A stretch of DNA of 64,000 nucleotides. It comes from an uncultured Eubacteriales bacterium. Its GTDB lineage: Bacteria > Bacillota > Clostridia > Christensenellales > CAG-138. The notes beneath the pieces are model-generated. The model ran no database searches. It saw nothing but the letters and a program-made list of their open reading frames with translations, and was not told the DNA's origin. A program made the translations under genes and the position numbers. Location: assembly GCA_900546845.1 (NCBI GenBank), contig UREK01000001.1, forward strand, positions 62,001 to 126,000, read 5' to 3'. Shown piece after piece: positions 41,275-50,185 of this stretch. Every line of letters begins with the position of its first letter. The stretch's first letter is position 1.

Positions 41275-43443
41275 ATGAGCATCAAGATTGCGCTTGCCGG
41301 CAACCCGAACTGCGGCAAGACGACCATGTTCAACGACCTGACCGGCAGCACGCAGTATGTCGGCAACTGGCCGGGCGTTACCGTGGAAAAGAAGGAAGGC
41401 AAGCTGCGCGGCGAAAAGGAGGTCATCATCCAGGACCTGCCCGGCATCTATTCGCTTTCTCCGTACACGCTGGAGGAAGTCATCGCGCGCAATTACCTCA
41501 TCAATGAGAAGCCGGACGCGATCCTCAACATCGTGGACGGTTCCAACATCGAGCGCAACCTGTACCTGACTACGCAGCTGCTCGAAGTCGGCGTGCCGAT
41601 GGTGATTGCGCTCAACATGATGGACCTTGTCCGCAAAAACGGCGACAAGATCGACGCGAAGAAACTTTCCGAAGCGCTTGGATGTGAGATCATCGAGACT
41701 TCCGCGCTCAAGGGAGAAGGAAGCCAGAAGGCCGCGCAGCGCGCGGCGGAGATTGCGAGATCTGGCAAGCGCGCAAGCCTGCCCTCCGTGTTCGGCGGGA
41801 CGGTCGAGCATGCGATCGCGCACATCGAGGAATCGCTGGAAGGCAAAGTTGCGCCCGAACATCTCCGCTGGTATGCCGTGAAGCTCTTCGAGCGGGACGA
41901 GCGCGTGAAGGATCAACTCAACCTCGGTGCGGATGTGCTCCAGCATATTGAGGAGCATATCGCGGAATGCGAGCAGGAGCTCGACGACGACGCGGAATCC
42001 ATTATCACCAACGAACGCTACGCTTACATCAGCCGCCTGATGACGGCCTGCGTAAAGAAAAAGGCGCGCAAGGAGCACCTTACGGTTTCGGATAAGATCG
42101 ACCGGATCGTGACCAACCGCTGGCTGGCGCTGCCGATCTTCGTTGCTGTGATGACACTCGTATATTACGTTTCTGTCACCACCATCGGCACCATCGTGAC
42201 CGATTTCACCAACGACGTATTCGTCGGCGAATGGATCCAGGGCCCGCTCGGCGAGTGGCTCACAGGCATCGGCACCGCGGATTGGCTCGTTGGCCTCATC
42301 GTGGACGGCATCGTCGGCGGCGTGGGCGCGGTCATCGGCTTCGTGCCGCAGATGCTCGTCCTCTTCCTGTTTCTGGCCATCCTGGAGGACGTCGGCTACA
42401 TGGCGCGCGTAGCGTTCATCATGGACCGCATCTTCCGCAAGTTCGGCCTTTCCGGCAAGAGCTTTATCCCGATGCTGATCGGCTCCGGCTGCGGCATCCC
42501 GGGCATCATGGCCTCTCGTACTATTGAAAACGACCGCGACCGCAAGATGACCATCATGACGACGACGTTCATCCCCTGCGGCGCGAAAATGCCCATCGTT
42601 GCCCTGATTGCAGGCGCGATCTTCGGCGGCGCCTGGTGGGTGGCTCCGTCGGCGTACTTCGTCGGCGTTGCGGCCATCATCATCAGCGGCATTATCCTCA
42701 AGAAGACGAAGATGTTCCGCGGCGACCCGGCTCCATTCGTCATGGAGCTCCCCGCCTACCATGCCCCGAGCGCGCTCAACGTGCTGCGCAGCATGTGGGA
42801 GCGCGGCGGGTCCTTCATCAAAAAGGCGGGCACGATCATCCTTGCCTCGAGCATCCTTATCTGGTTCCTGAAGAGCTTCGGTGTTGTGGAAGGCACGTTC
42901 CAGATGGTGGAGGATATGAACGCAAGCATCCTCGCTGCAATCGGCGGTGCGATCGCCCCCATCTTCAGCCCCCTCGGCTTCGGCACATGGCAGTCCAGCG
43001 TGGCGACCATCATGGGCCTTGTTGCGAAGGAAGAGGTCGTCGGCGTGTTCGGCGTGCTCTATGGCGTGGCGGGCGATGCGCTTGAGCTGGTTGAAAACGG
43101 CATGTTCAACGAGCTTGCGCCCATCGCGGCCGTGTTCACGCCGCTCGGCGCGTACAGCTTCCTGATCTTCAACCTGCTCTGCGCGCCCTGCTTTGCGGCA
43201 ATCGGCGCGATCAAGCGCGAGATGGCCAACGCGAAGTGGACCTGCTTTGCGGTCGGCTACCAGTGCGTGTTCGCCTATGTAATGGCGCTCATCGTATACC
43301 AGCTCGGCATCTGGTTCTCCACCGGCGCGTTCGGCATCGGCACCGTGGCGGCGCTCCTCTGCCTCGCGGGCCTGCTCTATCTGCTGTTCCGGCCGTACCG
43401 CGAGTCCAGCCACCTCACGATGAAGACCAAGCTCGAAGCGTGA
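41275..43443 (+). CDS. feoB: Ferrous iron transporter FeoB
   Basis: 722-residue iron pump. The N-terminal G domain has G1 GNPNCGKTT, G3 DLPGIYSLS, G4 NMMD; an all-helical GDI region lies at about 170-270; then about eight membrane segments with two Gate domains (GCGIPGIMASRTIEN and ILASSILIWFLKSF) and FeoB_C. The Cys-Gly motif in LIGSGCGIPG is conserved. Imports Fe2+ driven by GTP/ATP hydrolysis. RBS AAAGGGGGAG. It is followed by the small Cys-rich membrane peptide that often closes feo operons in Firmicutes. Confidence 0.97.
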   Translation: MSIKIALAGNPNCGKTTMFNDLTGSTQYVGNWPGVTVEKKEGKLRGEKEVIIQDLPGIYSLSPYTLEEVIARNYLINEKPDAILNIVDGSNIERNLYLTTQLLEVGVPMVIALNMMDLVRKNGDKIDAKKLSEALGCEIIETSALKGEGSQKAAQRAAEIARSGKRASLPSVFGGTVEHAIAHIEESLEGKVAPEHLRWYAVKLFERDERVKDQLNLGADVLQHIEEHIAECEQELDDDAESIITNERYAYISRLMTACVKKKARKEHLTVSDKIDRIVTNRWLALPIFVAVMTLVYYVSVTTIGTIVTDFTNDVFVGEWIQGPLGEWLTGIGTADWLVGLIVDGIVGGVGAVIGFVPQMLVLFLFLAILEDVGYMARVAFIMDRIFRKFGLSGKSFIPMLIGSGCGIPGIMASRTIENDRDRKMTIMTTTFIPCGAKMPIVALIAGAIFGGAWWVAPSAYFVGVAAIIISGIILKKTKMFRGDPAPFVMELPAYHAPSALNVLRSMWERGGSFIKKAGTIILASSILIWFLKSFGVVEGTFQMVEDMNASILAAIGGAIAPIFSPLGFGTWQSSVATIMGLVAKEEVVGVFGVLYGVAGDALELVENGMFNELAPIAAVFTPLGAYSFLIFNLLCAPCFAAIGAIKREMANAKWTCFAVGYQCVFAYVMALIVYQLGIWFSTGAFGIGTVAALLCLAGLLYLLFRPYRESSHLTMKTKLEA

Positions 43444-43493
43444 TGAAAACGCAGCGGCGCGTGAACGCTTGATGATGAAAGGAGGCGCAGACC

Positions 43494-43670
43494 ATGCTGA
43501 AGTTCATTTCAGATAACCTTGCTACCATCCTGGTGGGGCTTGCCGTGGCGGCGCTCCTCGCCCTCTCGCTTTGGGCCATGCACCGCGACAAAAAGAAGCA
43601 CGCGCACGACGGAGGCTGCGGCGGCGGTTGCTGCGGCTGCCCCTACGCGGGCAAGTGCCATGGAAAATAA
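43494..43670 (+). CDS. FeoB-associated Cys-rich membrane protein
   Basis: 58 residues, too short for most gene finders. One membrane helix at about 8-28 and a Cys/Gly-rich tail GGCGGGCCGCPYAGKC with five cysteines and flanking His residues. This matches the FeoB-associated Cys-rich membrane protein family (FeoC-like in position). RBS AAAGGAGGCG. Last gene of the feo operon, followed by a strong terminator. Probably binds iron or senses redox at FeoB. Confidence 0.92.
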   Translation: MLKFISDNLATILVGLAVAALLALSLWAMHRDKKKHAHDGGCGGGCCGCPYAGKCHGK

Positions 43671-43701
43671 ACGTTCTTAAGATTCGGAAATAAAGCACAC
43701 A

Positions 43702-43743
43702 CCACTGAAAAAGCCGGAGCGGAAGCCCCGGCTTTTTCGGTGG
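43702..43743. terminator. Bidirectional terminator after the feo operon
   Basis: CCACTGAAAAAGCCGG (43702-43717) pairs with CCGGCTTTTTCGGTGG (43728-43743), with one mismatch. It also serves the converging C39-like gene. Confidence 0.88.
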
Positions 43744-43762
43744 AACAAACGAGATGCGTCCG

Positions 43763-44326
43763 TTATGCCTTGCGGAACAGGTAAAACGCAGGGGAGCGGT
43801 TCAGGCAGTCTTCAACGACGACGTCGATATCGCAGTAGATGTTCTCCCCATCCACGAACACCATGCCTCTGCGGCCCTCGCGGTCAAAGCTGTCGGGTTT
43901 GAGGTTCGGATCCAGGACGCGCACGGTGCGCTGCCGCGCCTCCGCGAGGACGATGTAATGCCCGCTCGTGGTGAACAGGCCGATGTGCCCTTCCCGGTCG
44001 CCGCCCGGGTTGGCGATGACCATGCCGCGGTTGTTGTTGAGGAACTCCAGCACCTTTTCCTTGTCGTCCGTCGCTTCAAAGGCAAGGCCAAAGCGTTCGC
44101 AGAGTGGGGGCGCGAGCTTTTCCATATCGGTGCCAAAATTATCCCGCCCGCCGACCGAGAGGGAAAACTTCGCGCATTCCTCCACGGAAAGCTTATGCTC
44201 GGTCATGTTTTCCACGACCATGCAGGCGGAGCATACGCCGCAGCCGCTGCTCTTGATGTTGGATTGCGGGCGGGCTTCGGAGGGATAAGGGACGTGGGCG
44301 TAATCGTTTTGGTTGTAGTAGATCAT
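43763..44326 (-). CDS. C39-like peptidase family protein
   Basis: 187 residues. The papain-like C39 fold is suggested by SSGCGVCSACMVVENM (nucleophile Cys in the GCGxC segment), TSGHYIVLAEARQRTVRVLD (His) and the Asp in LDPN. The start MIYYNQNDYAHVPY has no signal peptide, so it acts in the cytoplasm or leaves by another route. ATG 44326 follows AAAGGAG. Stands alone against the next gene on the other strand. Peptidase activity is likely but its substrate is unknown. Confidence 0.85.
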   Translation of the reverse strand: MIYYNQNDYAHVPYPSEARPQSNIKSSGCGVCSACMVVENMTEHKLSVEECAKFSLSVGGRDNFGTDMEKLAPPLCERFGLAFEATDDKEKVLEFLNNNRGMVIANPGGDREGHIGLFTTSGHYIVLAEARQRTVRVLDPNLKPDSFDREGRRGMVFVDGENIYCDIDVVVEDCLNRSPAFYLFRKA

Positions 44327-44452
44327 GCGGTTCTCCTTTGCACAACAGGATTCGACAACAGTATAGCGCAGCACAGGGCGTGCCGCAAGGCTTTGCCGGC
44401 GCCCAAAAAGGTGATATACTGAAAAACATTCCAGGAGCAAAGGAGAAGACGC

Positions 44453-44851
44453 ATGACACGCGATTTTGTGGAGAAGTATTACCTTGAAGGCGATTATAAC
44501 TGCGCGGAAGCGCTGCTGCTTGCCGCAAACGAGGCGTATGGCCTCGGCCTCCCGGAGGGCGCGCACCGGCTTGTGAGCGCCTTTGGCGCGGGCATGGGCT
44601 GTGCGCGCGCATGCGGCGCGGTCTGCGGTGCGCTCGCGGTGCTTGGCTGTTTGCGCGCAGACGGCAGAGCGCATGCCACGGAAGGGTTCAAGGAGCTTTC
44701 CGCGGGCTTTGTGCAGGCGGTGGAAGCCGAATGCGGCAGCATCGAATGCAGTGCGCTGATGGCCCGTTACCGCACGGAGGAGCAGCGCTGCCTCGGCACG
44801 GTGCTGCGCGTTGCGGATGTGCTGGACGCTTACCTGCGCGATACGGAATAA
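44453..44851 (+). CDS. C_GCAxxG_C_C family redox protein
   Basis: 132 residues. The family signature is present: YNCAEALLLA, FGAGMGCARACGAVCGAL and a later Cys pair in EAECGSIECSALM. The spacing of cysteines fits the C_GCAxxG_C_C family, small putative redox or metal proteins of anaerobes. RBS AAAGGAG. It sits 11 bases before anmK; a functional link is not known. Confidence 0.88.
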   Translation: MTRDFVEKYYLEGDYNCAEALLLAANEAYGLGLPEGAHRLVSAFGAGMGCARACGAVCGALAVLGCLRADGRAHATEGFKELSAGFVQAVEAECGSIECSALMARYRTEEQRCLGTVLRVADVLDAYLRDTE

Positions 44852-44862
44852 AGGAGCATGCC

Positions 44863-46059
44863 ATGTGGGAAGAAAAGGAGAACGTCCGCCGGGTAGTCGG
44901 CATGATGTCCGGCACGTCGGTGGATGGGATCGACGCTGCGCTGGTGGAGCTTGCGCCGGGCGGGCAGGTGAAGCTGCTGGCGTTTGAAAACAAGCCGTTC
45001 CCGCCTGCGGTGCGGGAGCAGATCTTCGCGCTGTTCCGCCCGGAGGAGGCGACGGTGGACCGCGTCGGCTACATGAATTTCCTCCTCGGGGAGCTTTATG
45101 CCGAGGCGGCGCTTTCCGTGATCGCCAAGGCAGGGTTCCGGCCGGAGGAGATCGACCTCATCGGCTCCCACGGGCAGACGATCTGGCACGCGCCGGAGCC
45201 CTGCGAACGGGACGGCTACCCGATCCGCTACACGGTGCAGATCGGCGAGGGCGCGGTCATCGCGGCGCGCACGGGCGTCCCGGTCGTTTCGGATTTCCGC
45301 GTCGCGGATATGGCGCTTGGCGGGCAGGGAGCGCCGCTCGTGCCGTTTACGGAATATCTCCTGTACCGCAGGGAAAACGAAAGCATCCTGCTGCAAAACA
45401 TCGGCGGCATCGGGAACATGACGGTGCTCCCCGCCGCCGCGCGGCCGGAGGATGTATTCGCGTTTGATACCGGCCCTGGCAACATGATTATCGACGCGGT
45501 GGCGGCGGCCGTGACCGGCGGCAGGCAAACCTACGATGCTGGCGGGGCGATCGCGGCGCGCGGCCGGGTGAACGCGGCGCTGCTCAAGCGCCTCCAGGCG
45601 GATGCATACTATGCCGAGCCCTTGCCCAAGACCACGGGGAGGGAGCGCTTCGGCACGCAATATACGGCGGCGCTTTTGGCGTGGCCGGAGGCAAGCGGCC
45701 TTGCGCCGGAGGATCTGCTTGCGACGGTCACGGAGCTTACGGCCTGGTCCATCGCAGACGCATACGAACGCTATGCGCTGCCGCGCGGCCGGGCGGATGC
45801 GCTCATCGTGGGCGGCGGGGGCAGCTACAACCATACGCTCCTGCGCATGCTGGAGCGGCGCTTCGCGCCCTATGGCGTGCGCGTGGAAACGCAGGAGGCG
45901 CTGGGCCTTTCGAGCGATGCGAAGGAGGCCGTCGCTTTCGCTATTCTGGCGGATTGCTGCCGCATGGGCCGCACGAATGTTCTTCCCGGCGTTACGGGCG
46001 CGCGGGAGGCCGCGGTGCTCGGCAAGCTCTCCTTGCCGCCCGGCGGGCGCACCGGTTAA
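44863..46059 (+). CDS. anmK: Anhydro-N-acetylmuramic acid kinase
   Basis: 398 residues. It phosphorylates 1,6-anhydro-MurNAc from wall turnover, giving MurNAc-6-phosphate. ASKHA-fold motifs: GMMSGTSVDGIDAALVE at the start, LIGSHGQTIWHAP, ISNIGG-type segment LLQNIGGIGNMTVL, and DTGPGNMIIDA. ATG 44863 follows AAAGGAG; the frame is open far upstream only because the neighbouring gene lacks stops there. In Gram-positives the enzyme is less widespread than in Proteobacteria, and no murQ is adjacent. Confidence 0.93.
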   Translation: MWEEKENVRRVVGMMSGTSVDGIDAALVELAPGGQVKLLAFENKPFPPAVREQIFALFRPEEATVDRVGYMNFLLGELYAEAALSVIAKAGFRPEEIDLIGSHGQTIWHAPEPCERDGYPIRYTVQIGEGAVIAARTGVPVVSDFRVADMALGGQGAPLVPFTEYLLYRRENESILLQNIGGIGNMTVLPAAARPEDVFAFDTGPGNMIIDAVAAAVTGGRQTYDAGGAIAARGRVNAALLKRLQADAYYAEPLPKTTGRERFGTQYTAALLAWPEASGLAPEDLLATVTELTAWSIADAYERYALPRGRADALIVGGGGSYNHTLLRMLERRFAPYGVRVETQEALGLSSDAKEAVAFAILADCCRMGRTNVLPGVTGAREAAVLGKLSLPPGGRTG

Positions 46060-46225
46060 TATACGAAAGCAAAAGAAGGCCCTTGGGCTTCTGCAAGCCT
46101 GGGGGCTATTGTATTTTTGGAGGAAGTGAATGCGGAGGTCCATTAAAGATTAACACGATGACGCGATGAAGACGCGCGGCAAAGGGGGAGGCTTCCTGGC
46201 GGAAGCTATGTGTAAAAAAGTCTTT

Positions 46226-46275
46226 ATGTCGGAAAATGTTATATTTAGTCGATAATACTAACGGATGTCGATAAT
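46226..46275 (+). promoter_or_regulatory. Three 0A-box-like direct repeats at 19-20-base spacing
   Basis: ATGTCGGAAAA (46226-46236), TAGTCGATAAT (46246-46256) and ATGTCGATAAT (46265-46275) repeat every 19-20 bases, about two helical turns. The core GTCG(A/G)A resembles the Spo0A box (TGTCGAA). The gene downstream encodes a Spo0A-type DNA-binding domain, so autoregulation is likely. Confidence 0.6.
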
Positions 46276-46317
46276 TGTAATATCATCAATGACATAAAAT
46301 ATGGGAGGATTCTCCAG

Positions 46318-46659
46318 ATGACGACTGTGAGGGGCGTGCTGTCCGAGCTTGGGGTAGGCGCCAACTATAAAGGACATAAACGGGCTGTGCTGGCGCTTCA
46401 ACTCGCACAGGCAAACGAAAATCAATTATGTAACGTGACTGCGCTGTACCACGAGGTTGCCGAGCTGGACGACTGCACCTGGTATGCGGTGGAACGCAGT
46501 ATCCGCACGGTTGTGAATTGCGCTTGGAACCGGAACCCAAAGCGCCTTGCGGAGATCGCAGGGTATCCGCTTCCCGCTTCGCCCACGACGACCGAATTTC
46601 TGGCGATCCTCTATAACTATATCGTGAGGCAGCGCACGGACGGTGAGGCACAGCGTTAA
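46318..46659 (+). CDS. Stand-alone Spo0A C-terminal (DNA-binding) domain protein
   Basis: 113 residues that align with the output domain of Spo0A only: a VRGVLSELGVGANYKGHKRA start like the ITSLLHELGVPAHIKGY region, HEVAELDDCTWYAVERSIRT (recognition helix) and VVNCAWNRNPKRLAEIAGYP. The receiver domain is absent and the gene starts cleanly at ATG 46318 after GGGAGGATTC. Unlike Spo0A it cannot be switched by phosphorylation, unless a separate receiver partners with it. Three 0A-box-like repeats lie just upstream. It may compete with or tune Spo0A. Confidence 0.85.
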   Translation: MTTVRGVLSELGVGANYKGHKRAVLALQLAQANENQLCNVTALYHEVAELDDCTWYAVERSIRTVVNCAWNRNPKRLAEIAGYPLPASPTTTEFLAILYNYIVRQRTDGEAQR

Positions 46660-46780
46660 ATTTCTATTTTTTTGACCAATCTGGATAACCAGAAGATGAA
46701 ATATCCGGCGCTGATTGAAGCCATTGCCTGGAAGATCCAAAAATCCACCCGCTGAAGGCGCGCATTATTTTGCCGGCAGA

Positions 46781-46803
46781 GAAAAGCCCGGCGGGCTTTT
46801 CCG
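46781..46803. terminator. Terminator between the Spo0A-like gene and the cobalamin riboswitch
   Basis: GAAAAGCCC and GGGCTTTTC form the stem (46781-46801), with loop of three bases. It isolates the riboswitch promoter from upstream transcription. Confidence 0.75.
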
Positions 46804-46832
46804 CTTTGGAAAACCGGCCGCGCGTCGGGGTA

Positions 46833-46861
46833 TTGACAGCGTCCTGAGCATAAGATATGAT
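46833..46861 (+). promoter_or_regulatory. Promoter of the cobalamin biosynthesis operon
   Basis: TTGACA (46833-46838), 17-base spacer, TATGAT (46856-46861), directly upstream of the riboswitch. Confidence 0.88.
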
Positions 46862-46879
46862 ATACATCGGAAATTGAAT

Positions 46880-47066
46880 ATCGTTTCATAGCGAGGCAGT
46901 AACACGATTGATCGCTTGATCTACTGTTTTAAAAAGGGAATACGGTGCAAATCCGTAACAGCCCCCGCTACTGTAAGACGGACGGGCGCGTTTTTATGCC
47001 ACTGGGTGGAAGCCTGGGAAGGTGCGCGTGCCGGATGATGTTGAGTCAGGAGACCTGCTGCACCGC
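46880..47066 (+). ncRNA. Cobalamin (adenosylcobalamin) riboswitch
   Basis: Aptamer with all conserved blocks: GGGAATACGGTGCAAATCC and CAGCCCCCGCTACTGTAAG (the B12 box region), GCCACTGGG, CCTGGGAAGG and GAGTCAGGAGACCTGC. It lies between the promoter and the cbiK start in the leader of the eleven-gene cbi operon. When adenosylcobalamin binds, the leader should fold so that the downstream terminator forms and cbi expression stops. Confidence 0.96.
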
Positions 47067-47191
47067 TTTGCAATCACTTTCGGCGGGAAAGTAGGAAGCA
47101 ACCGCTGCGTGCTTGCAGCATGCTTTAGGATTTTTTGCCGGCAGAGGATTGAACCCCTGTCGTTTTTTATTGCGATGAATCCATCCTACGG

Positions 47192-47230
47192 AGCCTTCCC
47201 GCGCGCGGCGGGAAGGCTTCAGGCTTTTTT
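47192..47230 (+). terminator. Expression-platform terminator of the cobalamin riboswitch
   Basis: AGCCTTCCCGC (47192-47202) pairs with GCGGGAAGGCT (47208-47218), then TTCAGGCTTTTTT. It stands 126 bases after the aptamer and 46 bases before the cbiK ATG. Confidence 0.82.
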
Positions 47231-47275
47231 CCCCGGCGGGCAAAAGCATCTTGTTACGATTCAGGAGGAACGCAA

Positions 47276-48064
47276 ATGAACTGCAATGACCGCACCGCCA
47301 TCCTCGTGGCGAGCTTCGGTACGACGCACCTTGACGCGCTCGCGCGCTGCATCACGGCGACAGAGCACGCCATCGCGGCACGTTTCCCGGAGCACCCGGT
47401 ATACCGTGCATTCACCAGCGGCATGGTGATCCGCCGCCTGAAGGAACGGCATGGGATCGCCGTGGATACGGTGGCGGAAGCGCTCGCTTGCATGGAAGCC
47501 GACGGGTTCCGCCGCGCTGCGGTGCAGCCTACGCTGCTGCTTGGCGGGATCGAATATGAACAGCTTGCGCAGGCGGCGCAGGGGAGGCCGGGGCTCCGCA
47601 CCGCCGTCGGCAGGCCGCTGCTTGCAGACGCGGCGGATTGCGCGGCAATCGCTTCCATCCTGATGGCGGAAAATCCGCTCCAGGCGGGGGAAGCACTGCT
47701 GCTGATGGGGCATGGCACAGAGCATGCGGCAAACGACATTTACCGCATTTTGCAGGAGACGTTCGACCAAAAAGGGTATCGCGCCTTCCTCGGCACGGTG
47801 GAAGGCACGCCCTCCTTTGCGGACGCGGTATCGCGGCTTTCCGCTTCTGGCGCAACCCGGGCGAAGCTGCTGCCGCTGCTGTTCGTCGCGGGCGACCACG
47901 CGAAAAACGACATGGCGGGCGGGCAGGAGGGGAGCTTCCTCCAGCGCGCGCTTGCGGCGGGTGTGCAGGCAGAACCTATTCTGTGCGGCTTGGGCGAAAG
48001 CGAAGCGGTGCAGGCGCTTTATGCGGAGCGCGCGGCGGCGGTGCTCCGGGAGGTCATGCGATGA
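47276..48064 (+). CDS. cbiK: Sirohydrochlorin cobaltochelatase
   Basis: 262 residues. Inserts Co2+ into sirohydrochlorin, the entry step of the anaerobic B12 pathway. AILVASFGTTHLDALARCI at the start and the metal-site histidines in LLLMGHGTEHAANDIY and LLFVAGDHAKNDMAG match CbiK (class II chelatase). No signal peptide, so it is the cytoplasmic form. RBS AGGAGGAACGCAA. First gene after the riboswitch; its stop overlaps cbiA. Confidence 0.95.
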   Translation: MNCNDRTAILVASFGTTHLDALARCITATEHAIAARFPEHPVYRAFTSGMVIRRLKERHGIAVDTVAEALACMEADGFRRAAVQPTLLLGGIEYEQLAQAAQGRPGLRTAVGRPLLADAADCAAIASILMAENPLQAGEALLLMGHGTEHAANDIYRILQETFDQKGYRAFLGTVEGTPSFADAVSRLSASGATRAKLLPLLFVAGDHAKNDMAGGQEGSFLQRALAAGVQAEPILCGLGESEAVQALYAERAAAVLREVMR

Positions 48065-49428
48065 ACGGCGTTTCCGCCGCGCCGCGCGTCCTCTTCGCGG
48101 GCGTTTCGAGCGGATGCGGAAAAACGACGGTGACCTGCGCCGTGCTGCAGGCGCTCATAAACCGGGGGCTCCGGCTGCACGCGTTCAAGTGCGGGCCGGA
48201 CTATATCGACCCCATGTTCCATGAGCGCGTGATCGGCGCGAGGGGCTCCAACCTGGATCTGTTCTTTTATGCGCCGGATACGGTGCGCTATCTGCTCGCC
48301 AAAAACGCCGCGGAGGCGGATGTCTCCATCCTTGAGGGCGTGATGGGGTATTATGACGGCCAAGGAATCAATTCGCTTGAAAAAAGCACCTATGAGATCG
48401 CGCGGGAGACGGGTTCCCCGGCTGTGCTCGTCGTAAACGGGCGCGGCATGGCTTTTTCGGCCATGGCCGTGATCCGGGGGTTCCTGAGCGCCGTGCCGGA
48501 AAGCGGCATCCGCGGCGTGATTCTCAACAACGTGAGCGCGCCGACCTATGCCCTTTTGAAGGAAGCGATCCTGGAGCAGTTCGGCGGCGCGGTGAAGCCG
48601 CTTGGCCATTTGCCGCCCATGCCGGACTGCGCGTTTGAAAGCAGGCACCTCGGGCTTGTGACGGCGGGCGAAATCGCGGACGTCCGCGCGAAGCTCAACC
48701 GCCTTGCGGCGCAGGCCGAGCAGAGCATCGACTTGGACGGGCTGCTCGCGCTTGCCGGGGAAAGCGAACCGGTCCGCTATGCGCCGCCGGTGGTGCGCAA
48801 ATTTGAAACACCGGTGCGCGTCGCGGTTGCGATGGACCGCGCATTCTGCTTTTATTACCGGGACAATTTGGAGCTGCTGCGCGAAATGGGGGCGGAACTT
48901 TACCCGTTCAGCCCGCTTGCGGACGCAGCTCTTCCTGCTTGCGACGCGCTGTATTTGGGCGGCGGCTATCCGGAGCTCCATTTGGATGCGCTTTCCGGGA
49001 ACTCTGCCATGCGCCGCGCCGTCCGCGACGCCCTCGCGGGCGGCATGCCCTGCATCGCGGAATGCGGCGGCTTCATGTATTTGACGGAGGCCATAGAAGG
49101 GAGGCCCATGGTGGGAGCGCTGCCGGGCACGTGCAAAAACCAGGGAAAACTCGTGCGTTTTGGGTATGTTACGCTCACCGCGAAGCAGGATAACCTGCTT
49201 TGCCGCGCGGGGGAGCAGATCAGCGCGCATGAGTTCCACTATTATGACGCGGAGGAGCCGGGCGGTGCTTTCACCGCGCGCAAGCGCCGAGGAGCGCCGT
49301 GGGACTGCGCGTTTGCAACGGAGCGGCTTTACGCGGGATATCCGCACCTGCCGTTTTACGCGAATCCGCGCTTTGCGGAGAATTTTTATGCGACGGCGGC
49401 CGCTTACCGGTCGGAAAGGGAGGGATAA
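48061..49428 (+). CDS. cbiA: Cobyrinic acid a,c-diamide synthase
   Basis: 455 residues. Amidates the a and c side chains of cobyrinic acid with glutamine and ATP. P-loop LFAGVSSGCGKTTVTCAVL, FKCGPDYIDPMFHE, ILEGVMGYYDG in the N-terminal dethiobiotin-synthetase-like domain; a GATase domain with the cysteine in IAECGGFMYLTEAI and the His in SAHEFHYYDAE at about 240-455. ATG overlaps the cbiK stop. Confidence 0.95.
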   Translation: MNGVSAAPRVLFAGVSSGCGKTTVTCAVLQALINRGLRLHAFKCGPDYIDPMFHERVIGARGSNLDLFFYAPDTVRYLLAKNAAEADVSILEGVMGYYDGQGINSLEKSTYEIARETGSPAVLVVNGRGMAFSAMAVIRGFLSAVPESGIRGVILNNVSAPTYALLKEAILEQFGGAVKPLGHLPPMPDCAFESRHLGLVTAGEIADVRAKLNRLAAQAEQSIDLDGLLALAGESEPVRYAPPVVRKFETPVRVAVAMDRAFCFYYRDNLELLREMGAELYPFSPLADAALPACDALYLGGGYPELHLDALSGNSAMRRAVRDALAGGMPCIAECGGFMYLTEAIEGRPMVGALPGTCKNQGKLVRFGYVTLTAKQDNLLCRAGEQISAHEFHYYDAEEPGGAFTARKRRGAPWDCAFATERLYAGYPHLPFYANPRFAENFYATAAAYRSEREG

Positions 49429-49429
49429 C

Positions 49430-50185
49430 ATGGTTCATTTTGTCGGGGCAGGCAGCGGGGCTGCCGACCTCATTACCGTGCGCGGGGCAAAGCTCCTCGC
49501 GGAAGCGGATGTGATCGTCTACGCGGGTTCGCTCGTAAACCCGGAGCTGCTCCAATATGCCCGGGAAGGAGCGGAGATCCACAACAGCGCGGAGATGACG
49601 CTCGAGGAAGTCATGGCGGTGATCCACGCGGCGGAGGCCGAGGGGAAGACTACCGTGCGCCTGCACACGGGCGATTCGAGTATCTATGGCGCAGTGCGCG
49701 AACAGTTTGACCTGCTCGAAGCCGCCGGGATTGCATACGACGTATGCCCGGGCGTGAGCTCCTTCTGCGGAGCCGCGGCTGCGCTGAAGGCGGAATACAC
49801 GCTGCCCGGCGTTTCACAGACGGTGATCATCTCCCGCACTGCGGGGCGGACTCCGGTGCCGGAACGGGAATCCATCCGCTCGCTTGCGGCCCATGGGGCC
49901 ACGATGATCCTTTTTTTGAGCATGGGGGTCATCGAGAAGCTGCAGGCGGAGCTGCTCGAAGGCGGCGTTGCGCCGGACATGCCAGCCGCGATCGTCTACA
50001 AGGCGACATGGCCGGATGAGCGCATCTACCGATGCACGGTGGGGACGCTGGCCGCGACCGCAAAAGGGAACAACGTCACAAAGACCGCGCTCGTGATCGT
50101 CGGCGGGTTCCTCGGCTATCCGTACGATCGCTCCAAACTGTACAGCCCGGAGTTCTCCACGGAATTCAGGAGCGCGAAAGCATGA
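49430..50185 (+). CDS. cbiF: Cobalt-precorrin-4 C11-methyltransferase
   Basis: 251 residues, SAM-dependent uroporphyrin/corrin methyltransferase. VHFVGAGSGAADLITVRGA at the start, VIVYAGSLVNPELL (diagnostic of CbiF/CobM), RLHTGDSSIYGAVREQ, DVCPGVSSF and ALVIVGGFLG. Start ATG 49430 follows AGGGAGGGAT. Third gene of the cbi operon. Confidence 0.95.
   Translation: MVHFVGAGSGAADLITVRGAKLLAEADVIVYAGSLVNPELLQYAREGAEIHNSAEMTLEEVMAVIHAAEAEGKTTVRLHTGDSSIYGAVREQFDLLEAAGIAYDVCPGVSSFCGAAAALKAEYTLPGVSQTVIISRTAGRTPVPERESIRSLAAHGATMILFLSMGVIEKLQAELLEGGVAPDMPAAIVYKATWPDERIYRCTVGTLAATAKGNNVTKTALVIVGGFLGYPYDRSKLYSPEFSTEFRSAKA

Noticed and set aside
41029..43413. A 794-codon open frame antisense to feoB
   Set aside because: It exactly mirrors feoB and has no recognisable domains or ribosome site.
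46672..46755. A 27-codon frame starting at TTG after the Spo0A-like gene, product ending WKIQKSTR
   Set aside because: No ribosome site and no known family. The peptide looks protein-like, but the evidence is too thin to call a gene.
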